Below, piece by piece: positions 29,314-37,516 of a stretch of DNA of 64,000 nucleotides. The DNA lies in NCBI GenBank assembly GCA_903918755.1, contig CAIXFN010000024.1, forward strand, positions 22,974 through 86,973, read 5' to 3'. The notes beneath the pieces were generated by a model. The model saw only the letters and a program-made list of their open reading frames with translations, was not told the origin of the DNA and ran no database searches. The stretch comes from an uncultured Pedosphaera sp. (GTDB taxonomy: Bacteria; Verrucomicrobiota; Verrucomicrobiia; Limisphaerales; Pedosphaeraceae). Each line of letters opens with the position of its first letter. The first letter of the stretch is position 1. The position numbers were made by a program, and so were the translations under genes.

Positions 29314-31044
29314 ATGTCCGATTCCTCACAAATCGTCAAGCGTCCGCAACGTTGGGATGTTCCCTTCTGGAGTGAACTGGAGAATCCCGAGCCGCTGACT
29401 CCCGGGGTGGTGGATCGCTGGTTGGAACTTCCCATCTTTCGCGGCATGGAGGCGAGTCGGTTCCCCCTCAATAATTCTCCGCGGGATATTCTGGCAAATG
29501 ACGGGCGGCTGCGCCGCTTTAAGGCGGGGGACATCATTGTCCGGCAGGGCGATTACGGACATTCGGCTTTCATCGTCCTTTCCGGATCCGCCCAGGTGAT
29601 TCTGGACAACTTGGGGGATCTGGTTCGAGGCCGCGAAGACTCCTCTCGCAAAGGGTGGTTGGGGGCCCTGGCGCAATTGTGGCGCAATCCCAAACTTCCC
29701 GAGGTGCGCAACCTGGGTGATCGTCGGCCAGAACGTCCGGAAGAACATACGGACTTCATCGATAAGGATGCGGCGGGGATCTTCGTGCAGGACATCAATG
29801 TCATCATCAAGGGCAAGCGCACGGTGGATCTTCCGGCGGGCGAACTCTTTGGCGAAATCGCGGCGCTGAGTCGGACCGCCCGGACCAGCACCGTCATCGC
29901 CGGTTCCGATTCGGAAATGCTGGAGATTCGCTGGCAGGGGCTGCGGGATATCCGGCTCCACGCGCCGGAGTTCAAAGAATACGTGGACCGGTTGTACCGG
30001 GATCACAGCCTGCTCAGTCATTTGCGGGAGACGGCGATGTTTCGCCATCTCGACGACGCCACCTTGAAGCGCGTGGCCGCCGCGACCGAGTTTCTGACTT
30101 TTGGAAATTTTGAATGGTATGCCACCTACTCCAAAATGCGGGAAACCAGCGGGGCGGAACGCATCCAGAAGGAACCGGTCATCGCCCAGGAGGGACATTA
30201 TCCCAACGGGGTTTACCTGGTTCGGAGTGGCTTCGCCCGGTTGAGCGAAACCTACAACAACGGCGAACGCACCGTCAGCTATCTCGGTCGCGGTCAGATT
30301 TATGGCTTTGCGGAAGTCGCCATGAATTGGAAGGACAAAACCGAACTCCCATTCCAACGCACCCTGCGGGCGGTCGGGTATGCCGATGTGCTTTTCGTGC
30401 CCACCTCCGTCCTTGAAGCGGAGGTGCTGCCGCGATTGCCGACGGCGGAACTGCCCCGTAAACGTCTCGCCGCTGCCGGGCTGGGCGGGGTCCGCGACAT
30501 GAAGATCCGCCCGGAGATGATGGAATTCATGGTCGAACGGCGCTTCATCAACGGCACCGCCACCATGATCATTGACATGGATCGTTGCACCCGCTGCGAC
30601 GATTGCGTCCGGGCGTGCGCGAGCACTCACAATAACAACCCGCGCTTTTTGCGGCATGGCCCCATCGCCGACGGTTTCATGATCGCCAATGCCTGCATGC
30701 ATTGCCAGGATCCGGTCTGCATGATTGGCTGTCCGACCGGGGCCATCCATCGTGATTCCGCGCACGGCCTCGTCGTGATTAATGACCGCACTTGCATCGG
30801 TTGTGCCACGTGTGCGAATAGTTGCCCGTACGACAACATCCAGATGGTCACCGCCCGGAGCCCGGATGGGCGGCCTTTTTACGACCGGGCCACGAACCAG
30901 CCGATTCAAAAGGCGGCGAAGTGCGATCTCTGTTCCAACCAGATCACCGGGCCGGCCTGCGCCAATGCCTGCCCGCATGACGCGTTGGTGCGGATGGACA
31001 TGCGCGACGTGGATCACCTGGGGAGCTGGCTGAACCGACAATGA
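29314..31044 (+). CDS. Double cyclic-nucleotide-binding domain fused to four-cluster [4Fe-4S] ferredoxin
   Basis: 576 residues from ATG 29314. No signal peptide, so cytoplasmic. Two cNMP-binding beta-barrels are visible: the first (~65-220) starts FKAGDIIVRQGDYGHSAFIV, is interrupted by a ~45-residue insert, and resumes with LPAGELFGEIAALSRTARTST; the second (~245-375) has VIAQEGHYPNGVYLVRSG. The C-terminus (~415-560) is an HybA/NrfC-type electron-transfer domain with sixteen cysteines in four sets (425/428/431/435, 461/464/469/473, 494/497/500/504, 537/540/549/553). The first CNB keeps the GE...R(T)A phosphate cassette (GEIAALSRTAR), so it may really bind cAMP or cGMP. The ATG of the diheme b gene overlaps its stop, suggesting they form a complex. 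Ligand-controlled electron transfer is an inference. Confidence 0.9.
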   Translation: MSDSSQIVKRPQRWDVPFWSELENPEPLTPGVVDRWLELPIFRGMEASRFPLNNSPRDILANDGRLRRFKAGDIIVRQGDYGHSAFIVLSGSAQVILDNLGDLVRGREDSSRKGWLGALAQLWRNPKLPEVRNLGDRRPERPEEHTDFIDKDAAGIFVQDINVIIKGKRTVDLPAGELFGEIAALSRTARTSTVIAGSDSEMLEIRWQGLRDIRLHAPEFKEYVDRLYRDHSLLSHLRETAMFRHLDDATLKRVAAATEFLTFGNFEWYATYSKMRETSGAERIQKEPVIAQEGHYPNGVYLVRSGFARLSETYNNGERTVSYLGRGQIYGFAEVAMNWKDKTELPFQRTLRAVGYADVLFVPTSVLEAEVLPRLPTAELPRKRLAAAGLGGVRDMKIRPEMMEFMVERRFINGTATMIIDMDRCTRCDDCVRACASTHNNNPRFLRHGPIADGFMIANACMHCQDPVCMIGCPTGAIHRDSAHGLVVINDRTCIGCATCANSCPYDNIQMVTARSPDGRPFYDRATNQPIQKAAKCDLCSNQITGPACANACPHDALVRMDMRDVDHLGSWLNRQ

Positions 31045-31850
31045 ATTTCACCACTCGCCGACGGCTTGGATGCTTCCTGTTCGCGGCCACCGCGGGTTTG
31101 GCCTGGGTGCTGGATTTCTCGTTGCGCGTGCGGCTGCGACGCGTGGAACTGCTCACCGGACTGACTTTGATGGTGGTGATCCTCCTCCTGACCCTTTTCA
31201 ACGCGCGCAAGAAGCTGCCGTTTCTGCCCCTGCTCCGCGCCTCGACCTGGATGCAGATTCATATCTATGTGGGCCTGTTCAGTTGTGTCTTGTTCGGCCT
31301 GCACACGGGTTGGCGGATTCCCCGGGGGGCTTTTGAATTTGCCCTGGCCTTGTTGTTTTATCTGGTCTCCGCGAGCGGTGTCGTAGGACTTGCCATTTCG
31401 CGCTGGCTGCCATCGCGCCTGACAGTTCAGGGCGAAAATGTCATTTTTGAGCGCATCCCGGCGTTGCGGGCGGCCGTGCGGCGGGAGGTGGAGGAAATGG
31501 TGGTGGAGTCGGTGGCCAAATCGCAATCCTCCACCATCGCGGACTTTTACGAAGCCCGGCTCCGGAATTACTTTTCGCGGCAACGGTTTCTCGTTTACCA
31601 CCTGGTCGGTTATGGCAAGCCACGGCACGAACTCCTTTCCGAGGCCCAGTCCCTCGACCGCTATCTTAACGCCGATGAACGGGGCATTCTCGGGCGCATT
31701 GTGGAAAAGATCCAGGCCAAGGACGACCTGGATTTGCAAGCCGCCCGCCAGGGCTTGTTGAAAGGCTGGTTATTCGTCCACATCCCCTTGACCTATTCGA
31801 TGATTCTCATGGCTTTGGTGCATGGGATTCTCGGTTGGAAGCTTTCCTGA
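31041..31850 (+). CDS. Predicted diheme cytochrome b membrane subunit
   Basis: 269 residues with about five membrane helices (~10-27, 37-54, 71-90, 98-118, 243-264) and a ~120-residue soluble loop between helices 4 and 5. Helices 3 and 5 each carry a histidine pair with identical spacing (His74/His88 and His247/His261, H-X13-H), the arrangement expected for two b hemes stacked across the membrane, as in ferric-reductase-type and other b-type anchors. It starts inside the stop of the CNB-ferredoxin gene (ATGA), so the pair are very probably subunits: Fe-S protein on the cytoplasmic face, b hemes carrying electrons through the membrane. No exact family was recognised. Confidence 0.75.
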   Translation: MNFTTRRRLGCFLFAATAGLAWVLDFSLRVRLRRVELLTGLTLMVVILLLTLFNARKKLPFLPLLRASTWMQIHIYVGLFSCVLFGLHTGWRIPRGAFEFALALLFYLVSASGVVGLAISRWLPSRLTVQGENVIFERIPALRAAVRREVEEMVVESVAKSQSSTIADFYEARLRNYFSRQRFLVYHLVGYGKPRHELLSEAQSLDRYLNADERGILGRIVEKIQAKDDLDLQAARQGLLKGWLFVHIPLTYSMILMALVHGILGWKLS

Positions 31851-31861
31851 GAGATGTGTAA

Positions 31862-33994
31862 ATGAGTCGCCTGCAAGAATTTGGCTTTGAGAAGAGCCGG
31901 TATGAACGCCCCAACCAAAAGTGGGTATGCGGCCGCGCCCGGGACGGGCAGTGCTGCCTGGCCGGTCCCGACGAAAAGGGCAATTGCACTGCGACCGCGG
32001 AGTGCCGCCCGTTGCGTAAGGGCGACCGTTGGTTTTGCTCCCGGCCCGCGTTTATGGGTGGCCCTTGTCCCGATGGCCCCCTTTCCGATGGTCGGTGCTG
32101 TCGCGAAATTCCGAAATGCAGTCCGGTCCGGAGCCTGCGCTCCTGGCGTGGTCTGACGGTTCTCCTGGCCGTCGCGATTACCCTGGCCGCCTTGTTGGTT
32201 GCCCTCGGTTCGAAACGCGGTAATCAGGTTTTCTCCCCGGGGCCGCTCAGTTTCGCGCACCGTTCGGTGAGTAACAATTGTTCCGAGTGCCACGCCGGAT
32301 TGGAAAAACCGGCGGCTCGCTGGCTGCTCGCCGACGCCTCCCTGCACTCCGCTCATGACAATAGCCAGTCCTGCCTGAAATGCCATAATTTGGGGGATGC
32401 TCCCCTTCAGCCCCACGCCCTCCCGCCCGGTCGCCTCAAGACCTTGGCGCGCACCACCAGCGGAACCACCAGTGGCGACCGCCCCGGAGGTTTGGTCCTG
32501 GCTTCGTTCATCGCCAAACCCGGCCATCCTGCCGGCCAGGACATTGCCTGTGCGACCTGCCACCGGGAACATCGTGGCGAGGAAGCCAATCTTAAAAAAA
32601 TCACCAATGACCAGTGCCAGAGCTGCCACTCAAAGCAGTTTGCCAGCCTGGCCGTCGGCCATCCCGCCTTCACTGATTATCCGTTTGCCCGCCGCACCCG
32701 TATCATATTTGACCATGGCACCCACCTGCGCGGCCACTTTGCCGAGGCCGCCGTCGCCAAACTGGCGCCGAAATTGTGCGTGGATTGCCATCAATCGGAC
32801 CTGCGCGGAGGCATGATGGTAGTCAAACCCTATGAAACTATTTGTGCTGCCTGTCACGACGACCAGATCAAAAGCAAAGCTGCGGTCAAGCCCGGTATTG
32901 CCTTTCTCGGTCTTCCGCGTCTGGACGACCGGAATCTGGCCGGCGAATACGCGATTGGCGAGTGGCCGGAAGATGCGGATCAACCGTTGACGCCCTTCCT
33001 GCGGTTGCTGCTCGCCGCCGATCCAGACCTTCGTGCCGCGTTGGATCGCCTGCAAGGTGCGGATCTCGCCAACCTCCCGAAAACCGACCCCGCCAAGCTA
33101 AAGGCGGCCCAGCAACTCGCTTGGGGAATCAAGGCACTCATCTTTGACCTTGGCTTGCGCGGGCAGGAGGAATTGATCCGGCGCATCAACATTATTGCCG
33201 GACGCACGCTGGCGGACCAGGAAAAGGAAGGGGTTGTCGCGTTTCTGGGGGTGGATGTGGTGCGTGATACTTTCCGCGGTGCCTTCCCGAACTTGTCAAA
33301 GGAAGTGTTGGATTACCGCAATAACCATAAATCCGCCGCCACCCAATTAGTGCCTTCTCCCGAACTGGCCAAACCCGGCCCCGTGAAGCCGGTATCGCCG
33401 GACAATTGGGTCAGTCAGGGCGGCTGGTACAGCCCGGAGGGATCGTTTGCAATCTTCTATCATCCGCGCGGCCATCACGACCGTTTTCTAAGCTCCTGGA
33501 TGAACCTGACCGTGGATGCCGGCCGCACCACCGATCCCGCCCGCTCCCTGGCGTTGTTCAAGGAACTTACCGTGCCCAAGGCGGTGGGGTACTGCGCCAA
33601 GTGCCACAGCATTGATGAATCGACGGTCAGCCAGGTTAACTGGCTGGCTTTCCGGCCGGATCCCGCGGTCCATGGATTCAATCGTTTTTCCCATTCCGCG
33701 CACATGAGCTTGCTGGATCCGCGCGAGGGTTGCCTGACCTGTCATTCCATGACCGAGGCCCCGGCCCAGGGCAAGGATTCCTATGCCTCCGCGTTTGCGA
33801 CCGGTCAGCATGATCCCGCTCAATTCATCAGCAACTTTCGGACGATTGACAAAGCCGTCTGTGCCAATTGCCACCGGCCAACCATGGTCCGGGACGATTG
33901 CCTGCTTTGCCACAATTACCACATCGGTCGGTTCAAGCGGGTGATGGCCCACACCGCCATGGGTGCCGCCCTGCCGAACTCCCCCGTCAAATAA
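31862..33994 (+). CDS. Membrane-anchored decaheme c-type cytochrome with cytoplasmic Cys-rich head
   Basis: 710 residues. Residues 1-95 precede the only membrane helix (~98-116) and contain ten cysteines (23, 31, 32, 42, 48, 59, 69, 79, 80, 86) in two copies of a CxxGPxxxGxC motif, each preceded by a W-x-C; there is no signal peptide before them, so this head should face the cytoplasm. After the helix come ten CXXCH sites (CSECH, CLKCH, CATCH, CQSCH, CVDCH, CAACH, then after a ~220-residue gap CAKCH, CLTCH, CANCH, CLLCH). Extra His-rich phrases (HREHRGE, FSHSAHMS) supply sixth ligands. The cytochrome domain would extend into the periplasm as the exit wire of the cluster. It begins 11 bp after the diheme b gene and is the last gene of the operon. 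Confidence 0.88.
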   Translation: MSRLQEFGFEKSRYERPNQKWVCGRARDGQCCLAGPDEKGNCTATAECRPLRKGDRWFCSRPAFMGGPCPDGPLSDGRCCREIPKCSPVRSLRSWRGLTVLLAVAITLAALLVALGSKRGNQVFSPGPLSFAHRSVSNNCSECHAGLEKPAARWLLADASLHSAHDNSQSCLKCHNLGDAPLQPHALPPGRLKTLARTTSGTTSGDRPGGLVLASFIAKPGHPAGQDIACATCHREHRGEEANLKKITNDQCQSCHSKQFASLAVGHPAFTDYPFARRTRIIFDHGTHLRGHFAEAAVAKLAPKLCVDCHQSDLRGGMMVVKPYETICAACHDDQIKSKAAVKPGIAFLGLPRLDDRNLAGEYAIGEWPEDADQPLTPFLRLLLAADPDLRAALDRLQGADLANLPKTDPAKLKAAQQLAWGIKALIFDLGLRGQEELIRRINIIAGRTLADQEKEGVVAFLGVDVVRDTFRGAFPNLSKEVLDYRNNHKSAATQLVPSPELAKPGPVKPVSPDNWVSQGGWYSPEGSFAIFYHPRGHHDRFLSSWMNLTVDAGRTTDPARSLALFKELTVPKAVGYCAKCHSIDESTVSQVNWLAFRPDPAVHGFNRFSHSAHMSLLDPREGCLTCHSMTEAPAQGKDSYASAFATGQHDPAQFISNFRTIDKAVCANCHRPTMVRDDCLLCHNYHIGRFKRVMAHTAMGAALPNSPVK

Positions 33995-34058
33995 GGTCGA
34001 TTTGTAGAACCGGGGCTTGCCTGGGTAACACCAATTCGGACCATCGTCCTGCCCGCCC

Positions 34059-34607
34059 TCAAAACGGCGAATCATACTCGCGCAAGCCGGGAAACGCCTG
34101 GTCGCGTGCGGACAGGACCGGATGCTCCACCGGCCAGTCAAAGCCCACGCTGCTCCAGAGGATTCCCGCGTCGTGGGCTGCGGAATGCGCTTCGCTGCAT
34201 TGGTAAACCATCATGGTATTGTCGGCGAGAGCCAGGAAACCGTGGGCGAAACCGATTGGGACGAAGAGCATTTCGCGGTTGGCGGCGCTTAGTTCGCGAC
34301 TGAAGGTCTGGCCGAAGGTGGGCGCGGCCCGCCGCAGGTCCACGATCACGTCCAGCACGGCGCCGACTGGGCAATAAACCAGTTTGTCCACCGCCATGGG
34401 CGGGGTTTGGAAGTGCATGCCGCGCACCACCCCCCGGTTCGAAACGGAAAAAAACTCTTCGCGCGGAACGAATGGCAGGCCGGCTTCGCGGAACAAGTCG
34501 GCATGATACGTTTTGACGAAGCTCCCGCGGACGTCGTGAAAGACCGGCGGTTGGATGACGAACGCTCCCGCCAGGGGCGTGGGCACGAGGGTAAAGGGAA
34601 TCGCCAT
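34059..34607 (-). CDS. rfbC: RmlC-family sugar-nucleotide epimerase (dTDP-4-dehydrorhamnose 3,5-epimerase-like)
   Basis: 182 residues, the usual length. Cupin with the family phrase NRGVVRGMHFQ containing the catalytic His65, the PIGFAHGFLAL strand and Tyr135 in MMVYQCSE, so the catalytic pair is intact. The annotated reaction for RmlC is 3,5-epimerisation of dTDP-4-dehydro-6-deoxyglucose. Here, however, no rmlA/B/D is seen; the gene follows rfbH by 21 bp on the same strand, and in the CDP-ascarylose pathway an RmlC homologue (AscE) epimerises C5 of a CDP-dideoxyhexose. An AscE-like role is therefore a fair alternative. Both products end up in LPS O-antigen or other glycans. Confidence 0.85.
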   Translation of the reverse strand: MAIPFTLVPTPLAGAFVIQPPVFHDVRGSFVKTYHADLFREAGLPFVPREEFFSVSNRGVVRGMHFQTPPMAVDKLVYCPVGAVLDVIVDLRRAAPTFGQTFSRELSAANREMLFVPIGFAHGFLALADNTMMVYQCSEAHSAAHDAGILWSSVGFDWPVEHPVLSARDQAFPGLREYDSPF

Positions 34608-34628
34608 GGGGGAGTAAGCCCGGAGAGT

Positions 34629-36053
34629 TTAGTGCTTTTTGACAAACCCGCGGATGGTTTCGATCAGGTAGCTCAGCATCGCGGGAGTCAGGCCAGGGTA
34701 GGTGCCCACGAACACCGACTCCTTCATGATCTGATCCGCGCCGGGCAAGTCGCCGATGATGCGAAAGGCGTCCGGCCGCTGTTGTTTCAAGCTGACAAAC
34801 GCCGGTTGCCGCACCAGGTTGCCGCCAAAGAGCATCCGGTTGCCGATTTTCGCCGCGTCCAGAGCCCGCACGAAATCCCGCCGGCTGAATGGTGCGCCCG
34901 CCTTCACGAGCATCATGAAACCGAACCAGGAACACTCTGTCCGATGGCCGGAGGCGTCCCAGACGAACCCTTCCGGGGTCCAGGCGGTGGCATGGGTGGG
35001 CAGTTGAAACGTGAAGAATTCCTCCAGATCGGCCAGTCCGGTGCGCAAGGTCTGCCAGTTGTCCATGCGCGCCTGGATGAAGGCGGGGAGTTTGCGTAAT
35101 TGCTGCCGGCCGATGGCCGCCTGGGGATCCAACGGCTTCAAATTATAACCCAGATGAGAATAGATGTACTTGTGGTCGTAGCCTTCCGGGAGTTCGCCCA
35201 GTTGCCAGCCGAATCGTTTGTTGCACGTGTTGTCTTTCCCACTCGCGCACCAGCAGTCGCGGCCCCAGTCGCGGAAGCTCTCCACCAGCACCTTTAGGCG
35301 CATTTCCCGAACAATATTCACCGCGCCGCCCTCGCCCATGGTCAGGTGATGCGGGGGATAAAACGATTGCGTGGAGAGGTCGCCAAAGGTCCCGGTCAAC
35401 TGGCCGTCATAACGGCAGCCCAACGCGTCGCAGTTGTCCTCGATCAGCCACAAACCGTGGCGGCGGCAAAAATCGGTCACCGTGGCCAGATCAAACGGAT
35501 TACCCAACGTGTGGGCCATCATCACTGCCTTGGTTTTCCCCGGCACCAGCGCCGCTTCCAATTGATCCACCCGCCCGTTCAGGGTCAGCGGATCGTTGTC
35601 CAGGAATACCGGAACCAGTCCATTTTGGAGGATCGGCGCGACGGTGGTGGGGAAACCGGCGGCGACGGTGATGACCTCATCACCCGGCCGGATTTGCCGG
35701 TCCCCGAGCTTGGCGCTGGTCAGCGCGGAAATTGCCAGTAGGTTGGCGGAGGAACCCGAGTTGATCAGCAGCGCCTTCTTCACCTTCAGGAACGCGCCCA
35801 GTTCATTTTCAAAAGCGTCGCCCTCCGGCCCGAGTGTCAGCCAGAAATCCAGGGTGGAACCGACGGCGGCAGCCACTTCGTCCTCATCAAATACCCGGCC
35901 CGCGTAGGGCACCACCGTCTGGCCCGGCACAAAGGCGGGACGGTCGCTCGACGCTGTTTCATAGCCGGGCCGGTTGTTCTGGTGTGTCCGGGCGGCGTAT
36001 TCGCGGGTGAGCCGGATGATCTCAGCCTTCAATTCTGCGGGTGATTGCGACAT
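34629..36053 (-). CDS. rfbH: RfbH: CDP-6-deoxy-4-keto-D-glucose 3-dehydratase
   Basis: 474 residues. It is an aspartate-aminotransferase-fold DegT/StrS relative in which the usual PLP lysine is replaced by histidine ([13 protein letters not shown], His235/236), the hallmark of the E1/DdhC/RfbH dehydratases. Cysteines at 208, 267, 269 and 277 (C-X58-C-X-C-X7-C) closely match the [2Fe-2S] ligand set described for E1, and the family phrase [16 protein letters not shown] is complete. The enzyme is PMP-dependent and removes the C3 hydroxyl of CDP-4-keto-6-deoxyglucose with an E3 reductase, leading to 3,6-dideoxyhexoses of O-antigens. It is the first gene of a two-gene minus-strand unit with the epimerase; the cytidylyltransferase (RfbF) and 4,6-dehydratase (RfbG) are not in the window. 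Confidence 0.92.
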   Translation of the reverse strand: MSQSPAELKAEIIRLTREYAARTHQNNRPGYETASSDRPAFVPGQTVVPYAGRVFDEDEVAAAVGSTLDFWLTLGPEGDAFENELGAFLKVKKALLINSGSSANLLAISALTSAKLGDRQIRPGDEVITVAAGFPTTVAPILQNGLVPVFLDNDPLTLNGRVDQLEAALVPGKTKAVMMAHTLGNPFDLATVTDFCRRHGLWLIEDNCDALGCRYDGQLTGTFGDLSTQSFYPPHHLTMGEGGAVNIVREMRLKVLVESFRDWGRDCWCASGKDNTCNKRFGWQLGELPEGYDHKYIYSHLGYNLKPLDPQAAIGRQQLRKLPAFIQARMDNWQTLRTGLADLEEFFTFQLPTHATAWTPEGFVWDASGHRTECSWFGFMMLVKAGAPFSRRDFVRALDAAKIGNRMLFGGNLVRQPAFVSLKQQRPDAFRIIGDLPGADQIMKESVFVGTYPGLTPAMLSYLIETIRGFVKKH

Positions 36054-36155
36054 GTCAACTTTGAGCCGTTCTGGTTCGAGCCGGAGAATAAGGTCGGTTT
36101 CCGACCGGAAGCAAGCCTTGGCGGCGCCACTTTCCGGTCCTGGCCGGCACCGGTC

Positions 36156-36494
36156 CTAATCCAGGATCAGCCACACCTCGCCATCGATCACCTCGATAGC
36201 CAGCCGGACCAGCGACTCGCCTTCGCAGGGGCCGCGCATGCATAAGCCCGTCAGCGGATCGTAGGTGGCCTGGTGAGTATGGCACACCAAATAGTCTTTG
36301 TTCGGGCTGAAGAAACCGTCCCCCTCCGCATCCAGCCTGACCGGCAGATGCCGGCAACGGTTTTCATAGGCCACCAACTGGCCGCGAAACCGCGCCACGA
36401 ATCCCTCCCGCGGCCGGGGGTTTCCGGGAAATTGAAATTTCACCGTCTGGCCGTCGGCCAATCCGGCCGCACGCACCAGTTTTTGTTTGGTCAT
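36156..36494 (-). CDS. Small Rieske [2Fe-2S] protein
   Basis: 112 residues from ATG 36494; the frame stays open far upstream (to 37214) but only as antisense of the ECF sigma gene, so this start is chosen. The ligand motifs are C47-R-H49 and C71-H-T-H74, i.e. CxH...CxxH, spaced by 21 residues as in Rieske ferredoxins; flanking phrases AYENRCRHLPVRLD and DYLVCHTHQATYDPLTGLC are typical. No signal or membrane helix, so a soluble electron-transfer or regulatory ferredoxin. Two further cysteines (85 and 90) lie after the second motif. It is 102 bp upstream of rfbH on the same strand and could supply electrons to RfbH chemistry, but E3 partners are normally flavin reductases, so this is speculative. 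Confidence 0.85.
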   Translation of the reverse strand: MTKQKLVRAAGLADGQTVKFQFPGNPRPREGFVARFRGQLVAYENRCRHLPVRLDAEGDGFFSPNKDYLVCHTHQATYDPLTGLCMRGPCEGESLVRLAIEVIDGEVWLILD

Positions 36495-36635
36495 CGGGGC
36501 AGAGGTTAGAGATCCCCGCCGCTCGCGGCCAAGTGGTATTTCACCGCTGTGGGAAGATTTTCGTAACTTTTGCCCGGTGTGCCGGGTCGTTATGGGTATT
36601 GATGAGATGCGTTCAGAGATGGAACATCCAGCGCC

Positions 36636-37223
36636 ATGGCTGAATCCGGGTTTGACATGCCGGCGTGCCTGGAGCGCGTGCGGCAACATGATCAGGATGC
36701 CGCGCGCGAGTTGTTCCAGCATTTGCATCCGTTGGTCGCCAAACTGGTGCGGTCGCACCTGCCGCGGCGAACGAGTGTTGAAGACCTGACGCAGACTGTT
36801 TTTATGAAAATCTTCGCCCATCTGGATCAGTATGCCGGTAAAGTGCCTTTGGAGCACTGGGTGGCGCGGATCGCGGTGAATAGTTGCATTAAGGCATTGC
36901 AGGCGGAAAAGATCCGGCCCGAAGTGCGGCATGCCGATTTGAGCGAGGAAGAGGTTCTGGTCCTCGAGCAGTTGGCGGCCACCACCGAAGAAATGCGGCC
37001 GGACCTGAGCTCCGCCTCGCGGGAACTGGTGGAGAAGCTCCTCGCGCGCCTGCCGCCGGACGACCGCTTGGTGATCCAATTGATGAATCTCGAAGGTCGC
37101 TCGCTCGCCGAAGTCCGCCAAATCACCGGTTGGAATGTGGCGGTCATCAAGGTGCGGGCTTTCCGGGCGCGCAACAAACTGCGCCAGCACTTGCGGGACC
37201 TGATGAAAGAACAAAGTTTATGA
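36636..37223 (+). CDS. ECF RNA polymerase sigma factor
   Basis: 195 residues. Region 2 (AARELFQHLHPLVAKLV, then SVEDLTQTVFMKIFAHL) and region 4 (LARLPPDDRLVIQLMNLEGR followed by a helix-turn-helix with SLAEVRQITGWNVAVIKVRA) are both complete. Its stop overlaps the next ATG by 4 bp, and that gene encodes a small single-pass membrane protein, the normal location of an anti-sigma factor. ATG 36636 is the first start with region 2 in frame. It diverges from the Rieske gene (141 bp between them), a space that probably holds an autoregulated promoter, but no motif was identified by eye. Confidence 0.9.
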   Translation: MAESGFDMPACLERVRQHDQDAARELFQHLHPLVAKLVRSHLPRRTSVEDLTQTVFMKIFAHLDQYAGKVPLEHWVARIAVNSCIKALQAEKIRPEVRHADLSEEEVLVLEQLAATTEEMRPDLSSASRELVEKLLARLPPDDRLVIQLMNLEGRSLAEVRQITGWNVAVIKVRAFRARNKLRQHLRDLMKEQSL

Positions 37224-37516
37224 AAAACAGCGGTGATCCCCTGGATCGATTGTTGCAAGCCGCGGCGCGGGCTCCCCGGGTCGGCGTGGGCGAGCCCGCC
37301 CCCGGCCTCGAATCCCGTTGTCTGGCGGCGTGGCGGAGCGCGCGGGATACCGACGACTCCGCCTTGCTGTTGCCCTGGCTCCGCCGGGCTCTGGCCGGGG
37401 CGGTCGCGTTGGTTTTGCTCAGTGCCGCCTGGAATCTGGGCTCGGCCTGGCAGCGCCCGGCGACGGAGGTCTTTTTCGAGGACGCCGCCGTCCAGATCGC
37501 GCTGAACCAACCATGA
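37220..37516 (+). CDS. Small single-pass membrane protein, probable anti-sigma factor
   Basis: 98 residues from ATG 37220, coupled by ATGA overlaps to the sigma gene before and the LTXXQ-like gene after it. Layout: ~50-residue cytoplasmic N-terminus, one membrane helix (~55-73; LAGAVALVLLSAAWNLG), short periplasmic tail. No zinc-binding HxxxCxxC is present, so not a ZAS-type anti-sigma. Position and topology are like CnrY-type anti-sigma factors, which are poorly conserved; the call rests on context. Confidence 0.6.
   Translation: MKNSGDPLDRLLQAAARAPRVGVGEPAPGLESRCLAAWRSARDTDDSALLLPWLRRALAGAVALVLLSAAWNLGSAWQRPATEVFFEDAAVQIALNQP

Noticed and set aside
36495..37214. Upstream extension of the Rieske frame to 352 residues
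   Set aside because: This part is antisense to the ECF sigma factor gene and has no domain; the Rieske protein is complete from ATG 36494.
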